Part shown: positions 53,408 to 64,000 of the stretch, in pieces
Layout: the number at the start of each line of letters is the position of its first letter
Numbering within the stretch: position 1 is the first letter of the stretch
From: Odontocerum albicorne
Taxonomy: Eukaryota; Arthropoda; Insecta; Trichoptera; Odontoceridae
Assembly (NCBI GenBank): GCA_949825065.1
Contig: OX463852.1
Coordinates: 18,192,189 to 18,256,188, forward strand
Length of the DNA stretch: 64,000 bases
Direction: 5' to 3'
Made by a program: the position numbers and the translations under genes
Notes under the pieces: generated by a model
The model's input: the letters and a program-made list of their open reading frames with translations, nothing else
Database searches by the model: none
Told to the model about the DNA's origin: nothing

Positions 53408-54584
53408 TTAAGTATGGAATATAACGTCGTTCAAATGTCCGCTGCGGCTTTGTTTGGTGGCACATATTCGGGAGGTCCAATTTTCGATGACTTTGTCGCA
53501 TAAATCTGGCTGAATTTGCTGGATAGCGTTCGTTATGTTGACTTTGAGGGCATCAATTGTTTGCGGTTTATACGCATAGACCCGCGATTTAAGATAGCCC
53601 CAAAGAAAGAAGTCTAAAGGCGTTAAGTCGCACGATCTCGGTGGCCAGTTCACGTCGCCGCCGCGCGAGATAACCATGCCCTCAAATCGCTCGTGCAGAA
53701 TGCCCATCGTGGCATGCGCTGTGTGGCACGTAGCGCCGTCCTGTTGGAACCACATGTCATCGGTATCCATATCATCCAGTTTAGGCCACAAAAAGTTGCT
53801 TATTATCGATCTGTAGCGCTCGCCGTTGACGGTTATGGCAACGCCAGTTTCGTTTTGGAAGAAGTACGGACCGATGATTCCGACAGACCAAAATCCGCAC
53901 CAAACAGTGACTTGATCGGGATGCATTTGGTGTTGGTGTATTATCTCGTGTGGATTGGTATCGTCCCAAATCCGAAAATTTTGCTTGTTCACATATCCAT
54001 TCATTTAAAAATAGGCCTCGTCGCTAAAGATATTTTTTTTGGCAAAAATTGGGTCACCTTCCAACTGTTCCAGAGCGAAATCAGCGAACACACGGCGTTG
54101 TCTTTGGCGTTTACCTTAAGTTCCTGGGTAGGTTGGATTTTATACGGGTGCAAACTCAAGTCCCGACGCAAAATTCGCAGACAGCGCCAAGTTCTTGTGA
54201 ACGACGAGAAATTGACTGCCTCGGGTTTTCCCGTACACTCTCACGCACAGCAGCGATGTTTTCAGCAGACCTTGCGTTTCGTTGAATTACGGGTGTTGGC
54301 TGATTATTTATCGAACCGGTTGACTCAAATTTGGCCTCCAAACGTCGAATAGTCGACTTGGCAGGACAGTTGTGGCGAGGATAAATATCACGTAATGCGC
54401 GGAACGTTTCTCGAACGGAGCACTGATTTTGAAAATAAAATTTGATGATTTGCACACGTTGTTCAACGGTATTCAGTAGTGTATGGCAAATCCCCTTCCA
54501 TGGTGATTTGCCATACACTACTGAACAATTCACAACAAATTTAACAGATGTTGCTTTAACAACATGGCCGCTATAACCTAACAA
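53408..54584 (-). pseudogene. mariner-like transposase, DD41D type, frameshifted
   Basis: The minus-strand N-terminal frame (54584-54156) has VEQRVQIIKFYFQNQCSVRE, TFRALRDIYPRHNCPAKSTI and RENPRQSISRRSQELG, a helix-turn-helix region. A frameshift near 54180 leads to DLSLHPYKIQPTQELK. FSDEAYF follows, with catalytic Asp at 54020-54022, then a TAA at 54005-54007. The remaining 198 codons (54004-53408) give NGYVNKQNFRIWDDTNPHEI, VTVWCGFWSVGIIGPYFFQN, WFQQDGATCHTAH (Asp 53738-53740) and WPPRSCDLTPLDFFLWGYLK (Asp 53612-53614). The last two Asp are 41 residues apart. All three catalytic Asp are present; one shift and one stop inactivate it. Confidence 0.92.
54473..54524. repeat. Perfect 20-bp inverted repeat inside the mariner
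   Basis: TCAGTAGTGTATGGCAAATC (54473-54492) is exactly complementary to 54505-54524, with a 12-nt loop. It lies at the start of the transposase reading frame, so the transcript would fold there. Confidence 0.95.
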
Positions 54585-54615
54585 ATTTCGAGCGTCCCTA
54601 TTGAAAGACCCTGTA

Positions 54616-55599
54616 CAACAAAAGTGTATTACAAAACAATTTTATTGTTTAGATCTGCAGCTTCCAAAGTGAAAATTGCTATGCTGATCGCTAACTTGGC
54701 AGGAGATGGCACCAAGAAGAAGATATACATGTATTATATTAATATATAAGAATATTTTTTAAATACTCGCAGGTAATATATTATCTTTAGATAGGGTATG
54801 AAGAGTTTGATTACAAAATCAGAAAATGTTTCATAAATAAATAGTCAGTGTTTAATCGATAAACAATTCGATAAAATGCTGTTCGTTTTCATTAGCGTTA
54901 TTATTCATGTTTGAAGTTAGTAGTCCAACGAAACACGATATGGATTCTTGATAGTACTAGTTCCTCTCATTCACCAAATCTGTTGAAAGAGCTGACGCAA
55001 AGCAATTCTGAGAATTCCTGTGAAATCGGGAAGACCCAATTATAAAAATATCGACCCAATGAGAACGATAACAGTGGTGTAGTGAAATTTAACTGAGTTA
55101 AAAAAATCCTTACAAATAATACATTCAGCAGCGTTATTCTATCCAACGGTTAGTAATTTGACTTACATGAAAATAAAGATCCAAAAGTTCTTTTTAAGTT
55201 TATTTGAAATATCAAACTAACACACCTAAATTCAAGCTAGTAAAATGTCGATTTCATGGTGAAATCTCAATTTAAAAAAAAATCAATCGGTGCGATTCAT
55301 CAAATAAAAATAGCTCGAACCAATTAAATTAATATTCAAGATCCCAAAATCGGGCGAATTTCGTGACGACTCTCGTTAGTTCAAGAGAATCTCACTAGTA
55401 TATGATATATCAAGTTAAAGCGATCGGTTTTGGATATTCGATATCCTTAAGTCAGAAGAATTTCTTGATGAACATTGTAGACCTTAGAATATCGCTCGTC
55501 TACGAGAGAGATTAGTGCGATTGATATCCAAAATTCTCTAGTCGGAAGAATTAATATACTCGTATAACGTTTATGGTCAACGAAGAAGATGATATGCGC
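54616..55599. other. No recognised feature
   Basis: AT-rich spacer. Confidence 0.45.
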
Positions 55600-56225
55600 G
55601 AGGTCGACGAGACTGCTCCTTGATATATTTGAAATAGAGAGCCGCCAACTAGAACTAAAAGTCAACAAAAGTAAAACGAAAGCGGAGCGATTAGAAACAC
55701 TGACAATAAGTATACATTAATGGATTACGAAGAGGGCGAGTTTTATCTACCTAGGGCTCTCATTTAAAAAATGAAGGAAGTGAAGCAGAGATCCAAAGAT
55801 GCATTAGAGTGGCAAAATCAATTAGGACAAGTCTGAAGAAGATATGGATTAACTGGACAATATTTAGAAGAATCGAAGTCTGTCCAATGAAATCTCAACT
55901 ATTCTCCATAGGATTGTCTAGAATGAAAATATGGGCGATGAGAGAGAAGGAAAGAAACATGATAGATGTCTTCGAGATGTAATATTATTGGAGACGAATG
56001 TTTCTGTCATCCAAGAATCAGCGATTACCAAAAGACATTCGACAACACGCAGGAAAAGGATAATAACATACTTAGGGTGAAACCAGAAATAACAGCGAAA
56101 TTTGAAAGAAAATGAGCAAGAGGAGGGTCTCCTACAAGATGGATGAAACAAATAAAGGAGTTAACAAGATCCACTGCAAGCGCTGCATTCAACATGGACG
56201 TAGAGGTCCACAGCGCTCAGCATTA
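55600..56225 (+). pseudogene. RTE-like retrotransposon C-terminal relic (KERNMID type)
   Basis: The plus strand reads, in shifting frames, EAEIQRCIRVAKSIRTSLKK, RIEVCPMK, MREKERNMIDVFEM, RRMFLSS, KRRVSYKMDE (from the RRSPTRWMKQIKELTRST block, readable in another frame) and AAFNMDVEV. This is the segment after the palm domain in one RTE-like lineage, also present at 6.8-7.5 kb. No catalytic residues remain. Confidence 0.65.
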
Positions 56226-56289
56226 AGCGCGTGATGAAGAAGTGAATCGTAAAACCAACAGAATCTAACTCGTTAAAGTAAGATTGTTT

Positions 56290-57035
56290 AAACAAGGATC
56301 TACGCAAGTATCGAAAAAATGCCAAACGCTGCCTTTTAAACAAAATACTTTCTTCAGAATAATAATGGATTGTGATTACATTTTTTTGTAAACGTTCCAA
56401 ATTGTTAAGAATTGTTCGTTTGCTAATGGAAAAAACCAACATAATGACCCCCTATTTAGAGTGGAATTAACACTCCCAAGAGATACCGAAGCGGTTATTC
56501 ACATGTTTTAATTTTTCACACGGTTCTTGACGTAATATTGACTATTCAATACAAAGGTACAGGAAGTAGATACAATACGAGTATAACAGAATAACTTCAC
56601 ATTATTGTTTCTCGTGGATTGATATCATTATGAATTGTTACATAAAACACTGCTGAGGACAAAGTTGTATCGGTTGCTACAAGGAGATTGCTCCTAAGCA
56701 AATAATATAGCATTCCAATAAATGTATTACATACGAGTATATCTCATTCAAACTGGCTCAACTATTGGGGAGTTCCTGGATTCCTCATGGGTTCCAAATT
56801 ATTAAGCCACATTCTAATCTACTGCGAACCAGTGAATGATAAAGTAATATCATACCAGCGTCACCATCAAACGCTTTAGATACTTTTATTACAAATCCCA
56901 GAACGTTATTGGCAGATAAACACATACTCTCGATATGATAATCAAGTGTAAGTTTACCGTTAAATATGATGCCAGGGTCTTTGATAGTGTCAAACTAATT
57001 AAGACCACAAAGAACTCTTCATTTTGTAGAACGTT
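56290..57035 (-). pseudogene. Jockey-like reverse transcriptase relic in two pieces
   Basis: Minus strand. 57035-56765 reads IKDPGIIFNGKLTLDYHIES, ANNVLGFVIKVSKAFDGDAG and ILLYHSLVRSRLECGLIIWN, the classic block after the palm domain. 56460-56290 reads LERLQKNVITIHYYSEESIL with RQRLAFFRYLRRSLF, the next block. About 300 bp of unrelated AT-rich DNA (56461-56764) separates them, so an insertion or rearrangement is likely. Confidence 0.75.
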
Positions 57036-58579
57036 AATTTGGGTCTCAGTATAACGTTGAAGATAATATTTAAGTGGTTATCGCTCACGCGTTCCTTGAA
57101 TGCATGATAATAATACCTTTATCATGTTTGACATGTATTTATCAGCAAACAGCGTCATCGCAACTAAGAGCCACTCGCGAAAACAACGGTGATAAGAAAT
57201 TTAAATAAAATTACGCAAAATATAAACGGGCTGTTTGTGTGAAAATCATAAGCGTTATCACTTCTGGTTTAATGGAAAAAAACTAGAATGTCAATAATAT
57301 GTCGTGTTTGTGACTGATAATGCAATAATATTATATGTATATATATATTTAGCTGATATCGTATATTAGATAAGGAACGCTGCACTCGATACGCAGAATA
57401 TTGATAATGCAATATATAATATATCAACACTTCCGTCTATGGAATGTTGATGAGAGTCATATTTCAAATGCACCCTCTTTATGAATATAACGTATGAGTT
57501 GGAATATTTTGTATAAGCTATATGTGAATTTATTTCATTTTTAATAGCCTGCAATCAAACTAGAATGATAATAAAATACCATATTTGTAACTGGTAATTC
57601 AATCTTATATAGCTACAAGTGGTAACTCGAAAAAATCACGGGATGTAACATAAATTGATTTGCTAAGCTGAAAGGTTCAAGAATAAAAGCTACTACATAC
57701 TTCTTCTTTTCAGTCTCTTGTTGTTCTTGCGGCCGCTCATTTGCTTCTTGTTAAATCTCTTGGTGTTGTTGCACTTGTGAAACTTCCGCAGTGCGATGCT
57801 CATTGGCTTCCTCTTCAGTATACTGCTGTAGTTACACTTGTCAAGAGTTTCCTATTGCTGAGCATGTGTAGTGTGGCTCCGATAGTTGCATATATATATT
57901 CAACAACATTGGACTTCTTCAAGAAAATATGCAGAAAAATTCCAGGCCAGGACGACTTGCGGAGGACAAGCGCATACCTGACGGGTCCTTGGTTTATATG
58001 ATTTAGTTCATAAGATCTAGTTGTAAGATAAGATCATAAGATCTAGATCTAGTTGTAAGACTAAGTTTACAATATCCTGTTTGTAAAATTTTGCTGATAA
58101 GGATAATATAGTGTTATGTCTTATGGTTTTATTTACACAACACTTTCCACAAAAAAATGCTGATCACACAACGGAAGATCTACAGAGGTACTTGGCTTGG
58201 TGAGTTTTCTGCAGTTTCCTCACCTAATATGTTTTCTATGATATGCAAATGCGGGAAGCTCCAATTTATAAGGTCGCAGCCGCTAATTTTCCATCCTCAC
58301 ACTCTACACTCCCACCTTAATATTGTGTACACACTCAAACAAATTGTTTATAAATTTTGTTGAATTATCATTGTCGCCCTGAGCCCCTTGAATACACTCA
58401 TCCGCACACAATATATTTATTTGTTTCGAAAGTTTTACGCAACTCATTCTCTCAATGTAGTTAAATCATCGAAATATTATTTTCCTTATTCTACTGATAA
58501 CATCAATTTCTAATAAAAAATATCCTTGATGAGATAATTATTTACTTAATAAAACATTGGAATATCATGTACTCGACGC
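57036..58579. other. No recognised feature; minor duplication
   Basis: An 86-codon plus frame at 57741-58001 has no domain I recognise. ATAAGATCTAGTTGTAAGA-like sequence is repeated at 58011-58068. Confidence 0.4.
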
Positions 58580-58700
58580 AAGGCATATACCTACTCTACA
58601 TCATTTATTTTGCTCTTATCACCCTCGTTTAATGTCCAGGCTTAGCTTCTATACATCAAGGTTGGGACTATCGCACCACTGTGAACAATCATTTCTGAAA
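58580..58700 (-). pseudogene. Possible retrotransposon scrap
   Basis: The minus strand reads IVHSGAIVPTLMYRS, a stop, then WTLNEGDKSK, which resembles the VPTLMYGSETW block of RTE-like tails. It is only about 30 codons, so weak. Confidence 0.35.
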
Positions 58701-59718
58701 ATTTCACTATTGTTCTATTGGCTAAAACAATATTAAGTGTGCCAATGATTTTGTTACCTGCAGCGACACCCCTCTCCATATCTTTCTCTATCTTATTATC
58801 TCTCGAAAATATGTTCCACAAACAGTCAAATCCCTCAACTTGTTACAGTCTCATTATTCAGCTTTAACTTGTTCTAATCTTTGGTTATTTTGTTGAAACA
58901 ATACCCTCCAAGACATGGGTGTGCTTGCGCAATTCTTGCGAGTATTAAGTCAGAGGTTATCTTGGAAAGCCAGTCTGTTAAGTAAAGGGTTAAGCAACGA
59001 TTATTACTAATTTTACCCTAATTTATTCATAAGCACGTAACCCATTGTTGATGAGGAACTCTGAATCATAGCATATTATGTCTTCTAGTGCTTAAAACTC
59101 GAATGTGTTAATGGTCTATTGTGTGACTTTAATATATATTATATTTCTGAATATTACATTTAGAAGAAAAACAATAATGCAATGTGTGTTGTTTTGAATT
59201 CATGCAAACTGTGAATAATCATAATAATACGAGATAATTAATCTGGTGATATTTAGTGAGCCAACCCATATCGATAAAGCGAGTTAAGTTTCTGCTACTT
59301 CGCGACTTTTAACGATATTTTTATTAAGATACAAAGTGTACAGAACTTTGCAATATTTATTATAAAAGATTGAATAAAAATTATGTGAATATTACCATAC
59401 AAAAACTAATTATGAAATGACTGTTGTCGGACCCTGTCACGCCTTTTATAGAGTCAGGTCATTTGTTCGGCAAGCTTTTGGCTTATCTTAACTTCCTAGA
59501 CTTTCCTTTGCTCCGAAGTCCTGATTCAATGCATTTGGAACGCATAACTCATAATGTTTAATATAATGTCTATATTTGTTATCTTAAAAAACGGGTTTGT
59601 TAAACAAAAGCCAGTTAAACATTATGCAATCATCATCAGCTCGGTTTAATCTAGGTTTACGTAGGCCTCTTTACGTAGGTTTAATCCAGGTTAACGTAGG
59701 TTTGATTTTATAAAAAAA
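58701..59718. other. No recognised feature
   Basis: AT-rich; a small GGTTTACGTAGG-type repetition at about 59642-59705. Confidence 0.4.
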
Positions 59719-59930
59719 AATGGGCACCAGTCTGATAAAATATTTCGTCTAGTAACATAACTCTTGTATACTAGACGTATGTGAGCGTTGGTGTATCTTC
59801 ACGTGCGATGACGAACTGCGAGTTCCGTGTTAACTGCAGTGGTTCCAAAGCCTGAAAGATCAATTAATGGGGGCAAAAACAATTGTCTCTCGTCCACGTT
59901 CTTTAAAATGTCTAACGCCACTGCAGATGA
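59719..59930 (+). repeat. SINE body without tRNA head
   Basis: TGGGCACCAGTCTGATAAAA, ATATTTCGTCTAGTAACATA, GCGATGACGAACTGCGAGTT, CCGTGTTAACTGCAGTGGTT and GATCAATTAATGGGGGCA align with the bodies at 5.6 and 46.4 kb. The polymerase III promoter boxes are missing, so it is 5'-truncated. Confidence 0.75.
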
Positions 59931-60639
59931 GTTAAAGGAAACCAAACTAATTAATTAATGAAATCGTTACATTGTATACAAGTTTGTATATTATTTTTAG
60001 GTCGGTACTGACTATGTATGAAAAAAAGGGGTTAACGCGTGATGGTAGACATGTACAGAACTAATTTAATTCCTCGACTCGACTGAAGTCCATTGCGAAA
60101 ACTTCGCAAGAAAATTGGGGAAATTGTTAAGAATAAAATTATCATAAAACCATGATTAGCATATAACACGTACTAAGTTATACGATGCAGAGGAAGACAA
60201 AGAAGTCAGCCATGAGTGGAAGAGTCATGACACGTGAAGGATCTACGCATCAGCGCTAACCTGGCCAGCATCGGAACAAGGACTTGTGGAAGCCCAGTAC
60301 TTAAAGAAATAGGGTTTATTCAACGTTGTGTCGCAGTACATATCACCCTAAAAATACTCCAAGATTTTGCAGATCATCATTGTAATATACAAATGTCAAC
60401 AAGATTTGTCATTGGTAATGTTTATTTATTTATTATTTGTATACATGATTCGACTTGGTGCATCTTGATATACTGCAACCTCTTCCAACCGACCTTGGAT
60501 ACGTTAAATTATTTTGATCCATGGTATATTTTACAAAAACAAATATTGAAAGCAGCCGAATAAATGCCGTGAAAATGCGTGCACCGAAAATAATAAATGG
60601 GAACACAATTTGACAGAATATAGTTCAATCAATTCATCC
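59931..60639. other. Unassigned; tiny retrotransposon scrap
   Basis: At about 60540-60605 the plus strand reads ILKAAE, then INAVKMRAPKI in another frame, a scrap of the non-LTR tail family. A 109-codon frame at 60234-60563 has no other recognisable domain. Confidence 0.4.
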
Positions 60640-60850
60640 CGGCAATCAGAATTAGTTCCAACTTAGTTCTTGGCATTTGAAGTTTCAAGTTTATAAAACG
60701 TTCAAACTTCCGCTGTATCTTGTTCCAATTTTTCAACGTGGATATCGTAGTGGGGTGACCATATTACCGAATTATAAACCAAAATTATTCTCACCAAAGA
60801 AGTATACATTTTAAATATATATTTTAAAGTATTCTAGCTTTGTCCAGATT
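60640..60850 (-). pseudogene. Jockey-like reverse transcriptase scrap
   Basis: The minus strand reads YFKCILLW, then YGHPTTISTLKNWNKIQRKF and ERFINLKLQMPRTKLELI. It is the same block as at 31.43 kb (PTTKSTLKKLN, RFL-FINLKLQ), on the opposite strand. It is heavily eroded. Confidence 0.65.
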
Positions 60851-63124
60851 GAACAATTATTTTTTCATTTATTTATAATATTTCGTTTTAAATGACAAGA
60901 CATTTTATAACTACATAATTTATGAAAAAATAACAGGTAATTTCAAGTGGACACACATTTTATTATGTTTTGTTGTCTCATTTTTAGTGTGTAGTAAACT
61001 AGGCTTGGCCTGTATCTTACTGAGGACATATAACACGAAAAAATAAGGTGATGTTTTTTTTCGATTGTTGATTATACGAGTACAATACACCATTATAAAC
61101 TCTCATCAATTTGATAAACAGTGAGACTCGCTTACATGTATGTATCACACTTGTCAAACCCCGCATACTTCATAATTCCAGACAGACCAAAACGTTCATT
61201 CCACAATGTTTCACACATAATCACCAAAAACACGCCACACTTAAGAGTTCACATAAACCTTTGCTACAAGTTATCCCTCCTGCAAGCCCAAACACTCAAA
61301 CTCCTGTCGCAATAACAACCACGCTATGATTCACTGCCTAAAATGTTTGCTCCCTTTTACCTTTATTGAATTCGGCACCCCATTGTATATCATGGGAGCT
61401 AAATAGGCATATTGCTTCTGGGCAAAAGGGTCTAACTCTAATGATGGTGAACATTTGATCATTTGCCACGCGTGTCATGCGTCTCTGCTGAGTTTACATT
61501 TTCTATTTTTCTTGATGACAGTGCGAGATAATGGATTTGAAGTGTAAGTTGGCTGCGTTAAAGATCCGATTACTCCTTGAAAAATCCTGCTGTGGGATAC
61601 CGGGCAGGAAGTTCATTAATTAATTTAATTATTGTATTTTTATGATTCATTTTGGGAAACCTGCAATGTGTACTTATGTGTTAAGGTGCAATCTTGTACG
61701 TGTTATTTTATCTATATGCGGAAGCTCAGCTTCAATAGTAGCTATAGCCGAAGAATACTCTTAAGAATACATTCATTCTTATAGTTCTCATTTAGAGAAT
61801 ACTCTAAAGAATACATTCATTCTTATAATTCTCATTTGATAGGTTTACATTCGAAGAATATAGCACTTTTTTCGTATATTTGTGTTTCTAATGGAACGTA
61901 TAGAATTATGAAAAAAAAATAACATTTGGCATACAATAATTATTTCTAGTAAGTACTGTCTGTTAAATTCTAGTGTTTTATTTTCGATATCCAAACATTT
62001 CGTGAACACGATGATAGGAAGATATAACATAAAAGGAAGCCAGCCCTGTCTTAAGTCGTAGCAAGTACCCCGTGAATCCTGCGCGATATCCAAGCACCGA
62101 AACGCTTCTCTGTGGTACCAGACATGAGCTTTGGAAGAGTGCAGAAGATGCGAAGATGTTCGCAAAATACTAATTAAAGAGACTGACAAACCGTATGACA
62201 ACAACCCATTTTAGTGCAGAATTGGAAACATTTTATTCTTCTTGAGTCATGTCCGATTCAGGCATCAGTGACTATCAAGTTTATTAGGTCCTAGAATTTC
62301 TTCCGGTCTTGTGTTACAAGAAGAACTCAGTTTGGTCCATTACCGAAAATTTCTGAACCGTGATAACTTCTTCCTTCCTATCTATTTCCCATTTTTTATA
62401 TTTCTCAATAACTTGAGGTGCGTGTTCGCGCGGTAACGTATAGTATTAAATTTCTGTCCGAACGGTCGCCCTATTGCCCTGAATGACACCTAATTAATAT
62501 TCAGTGGTATAAGGATACTTATCCCTTCTGTCATATCATTATTTAAACTTATATAATACTGATTTGTAATACTTGTTATCTCAAGAGCATTGTATGAATT
62601 TATGTTACTAAGCGCTAGCATAGTACTCGTACTGTTATTTATGTTACTAAGCGCTAGTACTAGTACTCCAGCTAGAGAGGCATTTAATTCATCAACTGAG
62701 ATAATAGGCAAGCGACTGTGAGCACTTACTTCTTTGTATTTTGTCTTCGAAACTTGAGGATTCAATCTGTCAGGATATCTTGAATCTTTTAGGTTCTGCA
62801 GGATGTCTCCAAATCAAACTCAAGTATTTGATCTTTCTGTTTTATTTAAGAATAATACAATTCACTTCAAGCGTTTATTAATAAATGACGCGGTTTTTAA
62901 TGATGGAAGGGCTTATATAGCCGAAATTTGTTTATAAAATATTTATTATGGGAACTGGGATTAAGTATGCAATTTCGTCGTCATAGGCGAGTATTCCTCA
63001 AATAACTAAGCATGAGACAACGCTTAAATAAACAGTCTCACGCTTTTATTACGTAAACATTAAAACGATCTATAACAGTACAATCAAAATCAGATGGTAA
63101 AATACCTGAAAATAATACGACTCC
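60851..63124. other. No recognised gene; minor repeats
   Basis: About 2.3 kb, AT-rich. Overlapping frames at 61111-61329 and a 119-codon minus frame at 61845-62204 show no recognisable domain. TTTATGTTACTAAGCGCTAG occurs at about 62598 and 62638. Confidence 0.4.
61750..61838. repeat. 44-bp direct duplication
   Basis: AGAATACTCT-AAGAATACATT with CATTCTTATA-TTCTCATTT occurs at 61752 and 61796. Confidence 0.85.
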
Positions 63125-63205
63125 GGAAGCGAAACTGCCAAGGATCGAACCCAAAGCGCCTGTGTGTGCTGAGCAATCGTGCCATAATGCCGAACTCATT
63201 TATTC
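63125..63205 (-). repeat. tRNA-like sequence, probable SINE head
   Basis: The minus strand has ATTATGGCACGATTGCTCAG (A-box-like region) and TTGGGTTCGATCCTTGG, a good B box, about 40 bases apart. It does not fold convincingly as a full tRNA cloverleaf. A decayed tRNA or SINE head is the likelier reading. Confidence 0.45.
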
Positions 63206-64000
63206 TCTAATTCAGTTTTGTGAGAAGGATACCACGTAACATCTCAGGGAAACGAGAAATGTATATAAACTAATATTGTAATTTCTCATCATCACCACCA
63301 TGCCATGCTCCATTTGCAGATACAGGGAAGTGCCTCATCTAATGGCCGCAGTCATAATTTATTTTACAATCCTTATACAAAACTTATACGTGTATGTTAT
63401 ATTTATTTTGTAATATTTTGAATCTGTCAATAATATTGGTTTTAAATCCCTTATTAGTGCCTTTGAGGACATTCCGCTCTTTAAACGGCGCCATATCATT
63501 TCCCAATTCCATTATTTTAGTTATTCTCCAACATATTTCCTTCTATTCTTTCCTCGTTCTTCATCTTGCTCAAGGGATCTAAATAAAACTCATATCACCT
63601 TTTTCAGTGGACTACAGTGCTGTACGTGAGCATGCATTGTATGACTTGAATATAATTTTAATGCTCCTATACATATAATATATACAGCAACAATTGGCAA
63701 TAACAAAGCCATAGAAATGTGCGCTGCCTTCCCCCTCAAATGTGTTCAGTTGCACCTTGCCTCCCCCTTCAGTGAACTCCTGCTGCCTTCCGCACCCACT
63801 TCCTGACAATCGCCTATCTGTACCTCCCTTTTACCAGAACGCAATTATTATGTTACTTTTACGAGTATAAAAAAATAACGGTTGTTAACTAAATAAAAAA
63901 TATACATCCTTAGCATTAAAACTGTATTTCTGAATAAATAATTCAATGTTTTAAACAAACAAGTACATTTTCATTTACAGAAATGTAAACGAGTAGTTTA
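63206..64000. other. No recognised feature
   Basis: AT-rich, no recognisable domain in the short open frames (63394-63582 plus, 63612-63809 minus). Confidence 0.45.

Larger units (their letters stand above)
53304..54613 (-). mobile_element. mariner-like element with complete TIRs, 1310 bp
   Basis: The left terminus CACGGTCTTTCAATAAGGAC with GCTCGA and the right terminus (minus strand) CAGGGTCTTTCAATAGGGAC with GCTCGA are flanked by TA at 53302-53303 and 54614-54615. Both ends are intact, so it could be mobilised in trans if a related active transposase existed. The enclosed transposase is broken. Confidence 0.93.

Noticed and set aside
53693..54352. 219-codon plus-strand ORF
   Set aside because: It lies antisense to the mariner transposase, whose catalytic motifs are all on the minus strand.
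1..64000. Endogenous virus or retroviral gag-pol
   Set aside because: All reverse transcriptase pieces show non-LTR motifs; no protease, integrase or capsid signatures or paired LTRs were seen. The satellite at 24.9 kb was considered as LTRs but its short regular period argues against that.

Overview
The window looks like arthropod, most likely insect, nuclear DNA from a draft assembly. It is AT-rich and contains one 200-base run of N. I found no convincing host protein-coding gene. Nearly everything recognisable is transposable-element sequence: RTE-like, Jockey-like and R1-like non-LTR retrotransposons, several mariner/Tc1 relics, Helitrons, a MADF-bearing (PIF/Harbinger-like) fragment, a tRNA-derived SINE family, several foldback/MITE-like elements, minisatellites and a satellite block. 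No prokaryotic operons, CRISPR arrays, viral genes or true tRNA/rRNA genes were seen.

Layout. 1-11 kb: an assembly gap and many 3' fragments of RTE-like elements, two SINEs and a mariner relic. 11.7-14.2 kb: a 46-bp minisatellite whose unit encodes the reverse transcriptase YADD active site, a foldback element and two more short arrays. 14.7-16.3 kb: a SINE and the first of two palindromic mariner-derived elements. 18.7-24.5 kb: a MADF-containing element, two mariner relics, and RTE fragments including a nested one with a 9-bp target duplication. 24.8-28.9 kb: a ~180-bp satellite array split by a decayed R1-like element. 30.1-31.9 kb: a Jockey-like relic split by the second palindromic mariner. 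32.1-35.5 kb: a nearly intact RTE element with a single uninterrupted 994-codon endonuclease/reverse transcriptase ORF. 38.4-45.6 kb: a three-layer nest, in which a short Helitron is split by a TIR-bearing DNA transposon whose gene is split by a longer, Rep-bearing Helitron. 49.1-50.4 kb: a 5'-truncated but open Jockey ORF. 53.3-54.6 kb: a mariner-like element with complete TIRs and DD41D spacing. 55.6-64 kb: sparse relics and short repeats.

How the parts work together. The autonomous-looking RTE ORF could in principle supply machinery for the GAA-tailed fragments, and SINEs are expected to depend on some LINE. The DNA transposons are all broken by stops, frameshifts, deletions or insertions and look immobile unless helped in trans. 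The two palindromic mariners would give long double-stranded hairpins if transcribed through. All assignments come from reading motifs by eye; no database search was run.
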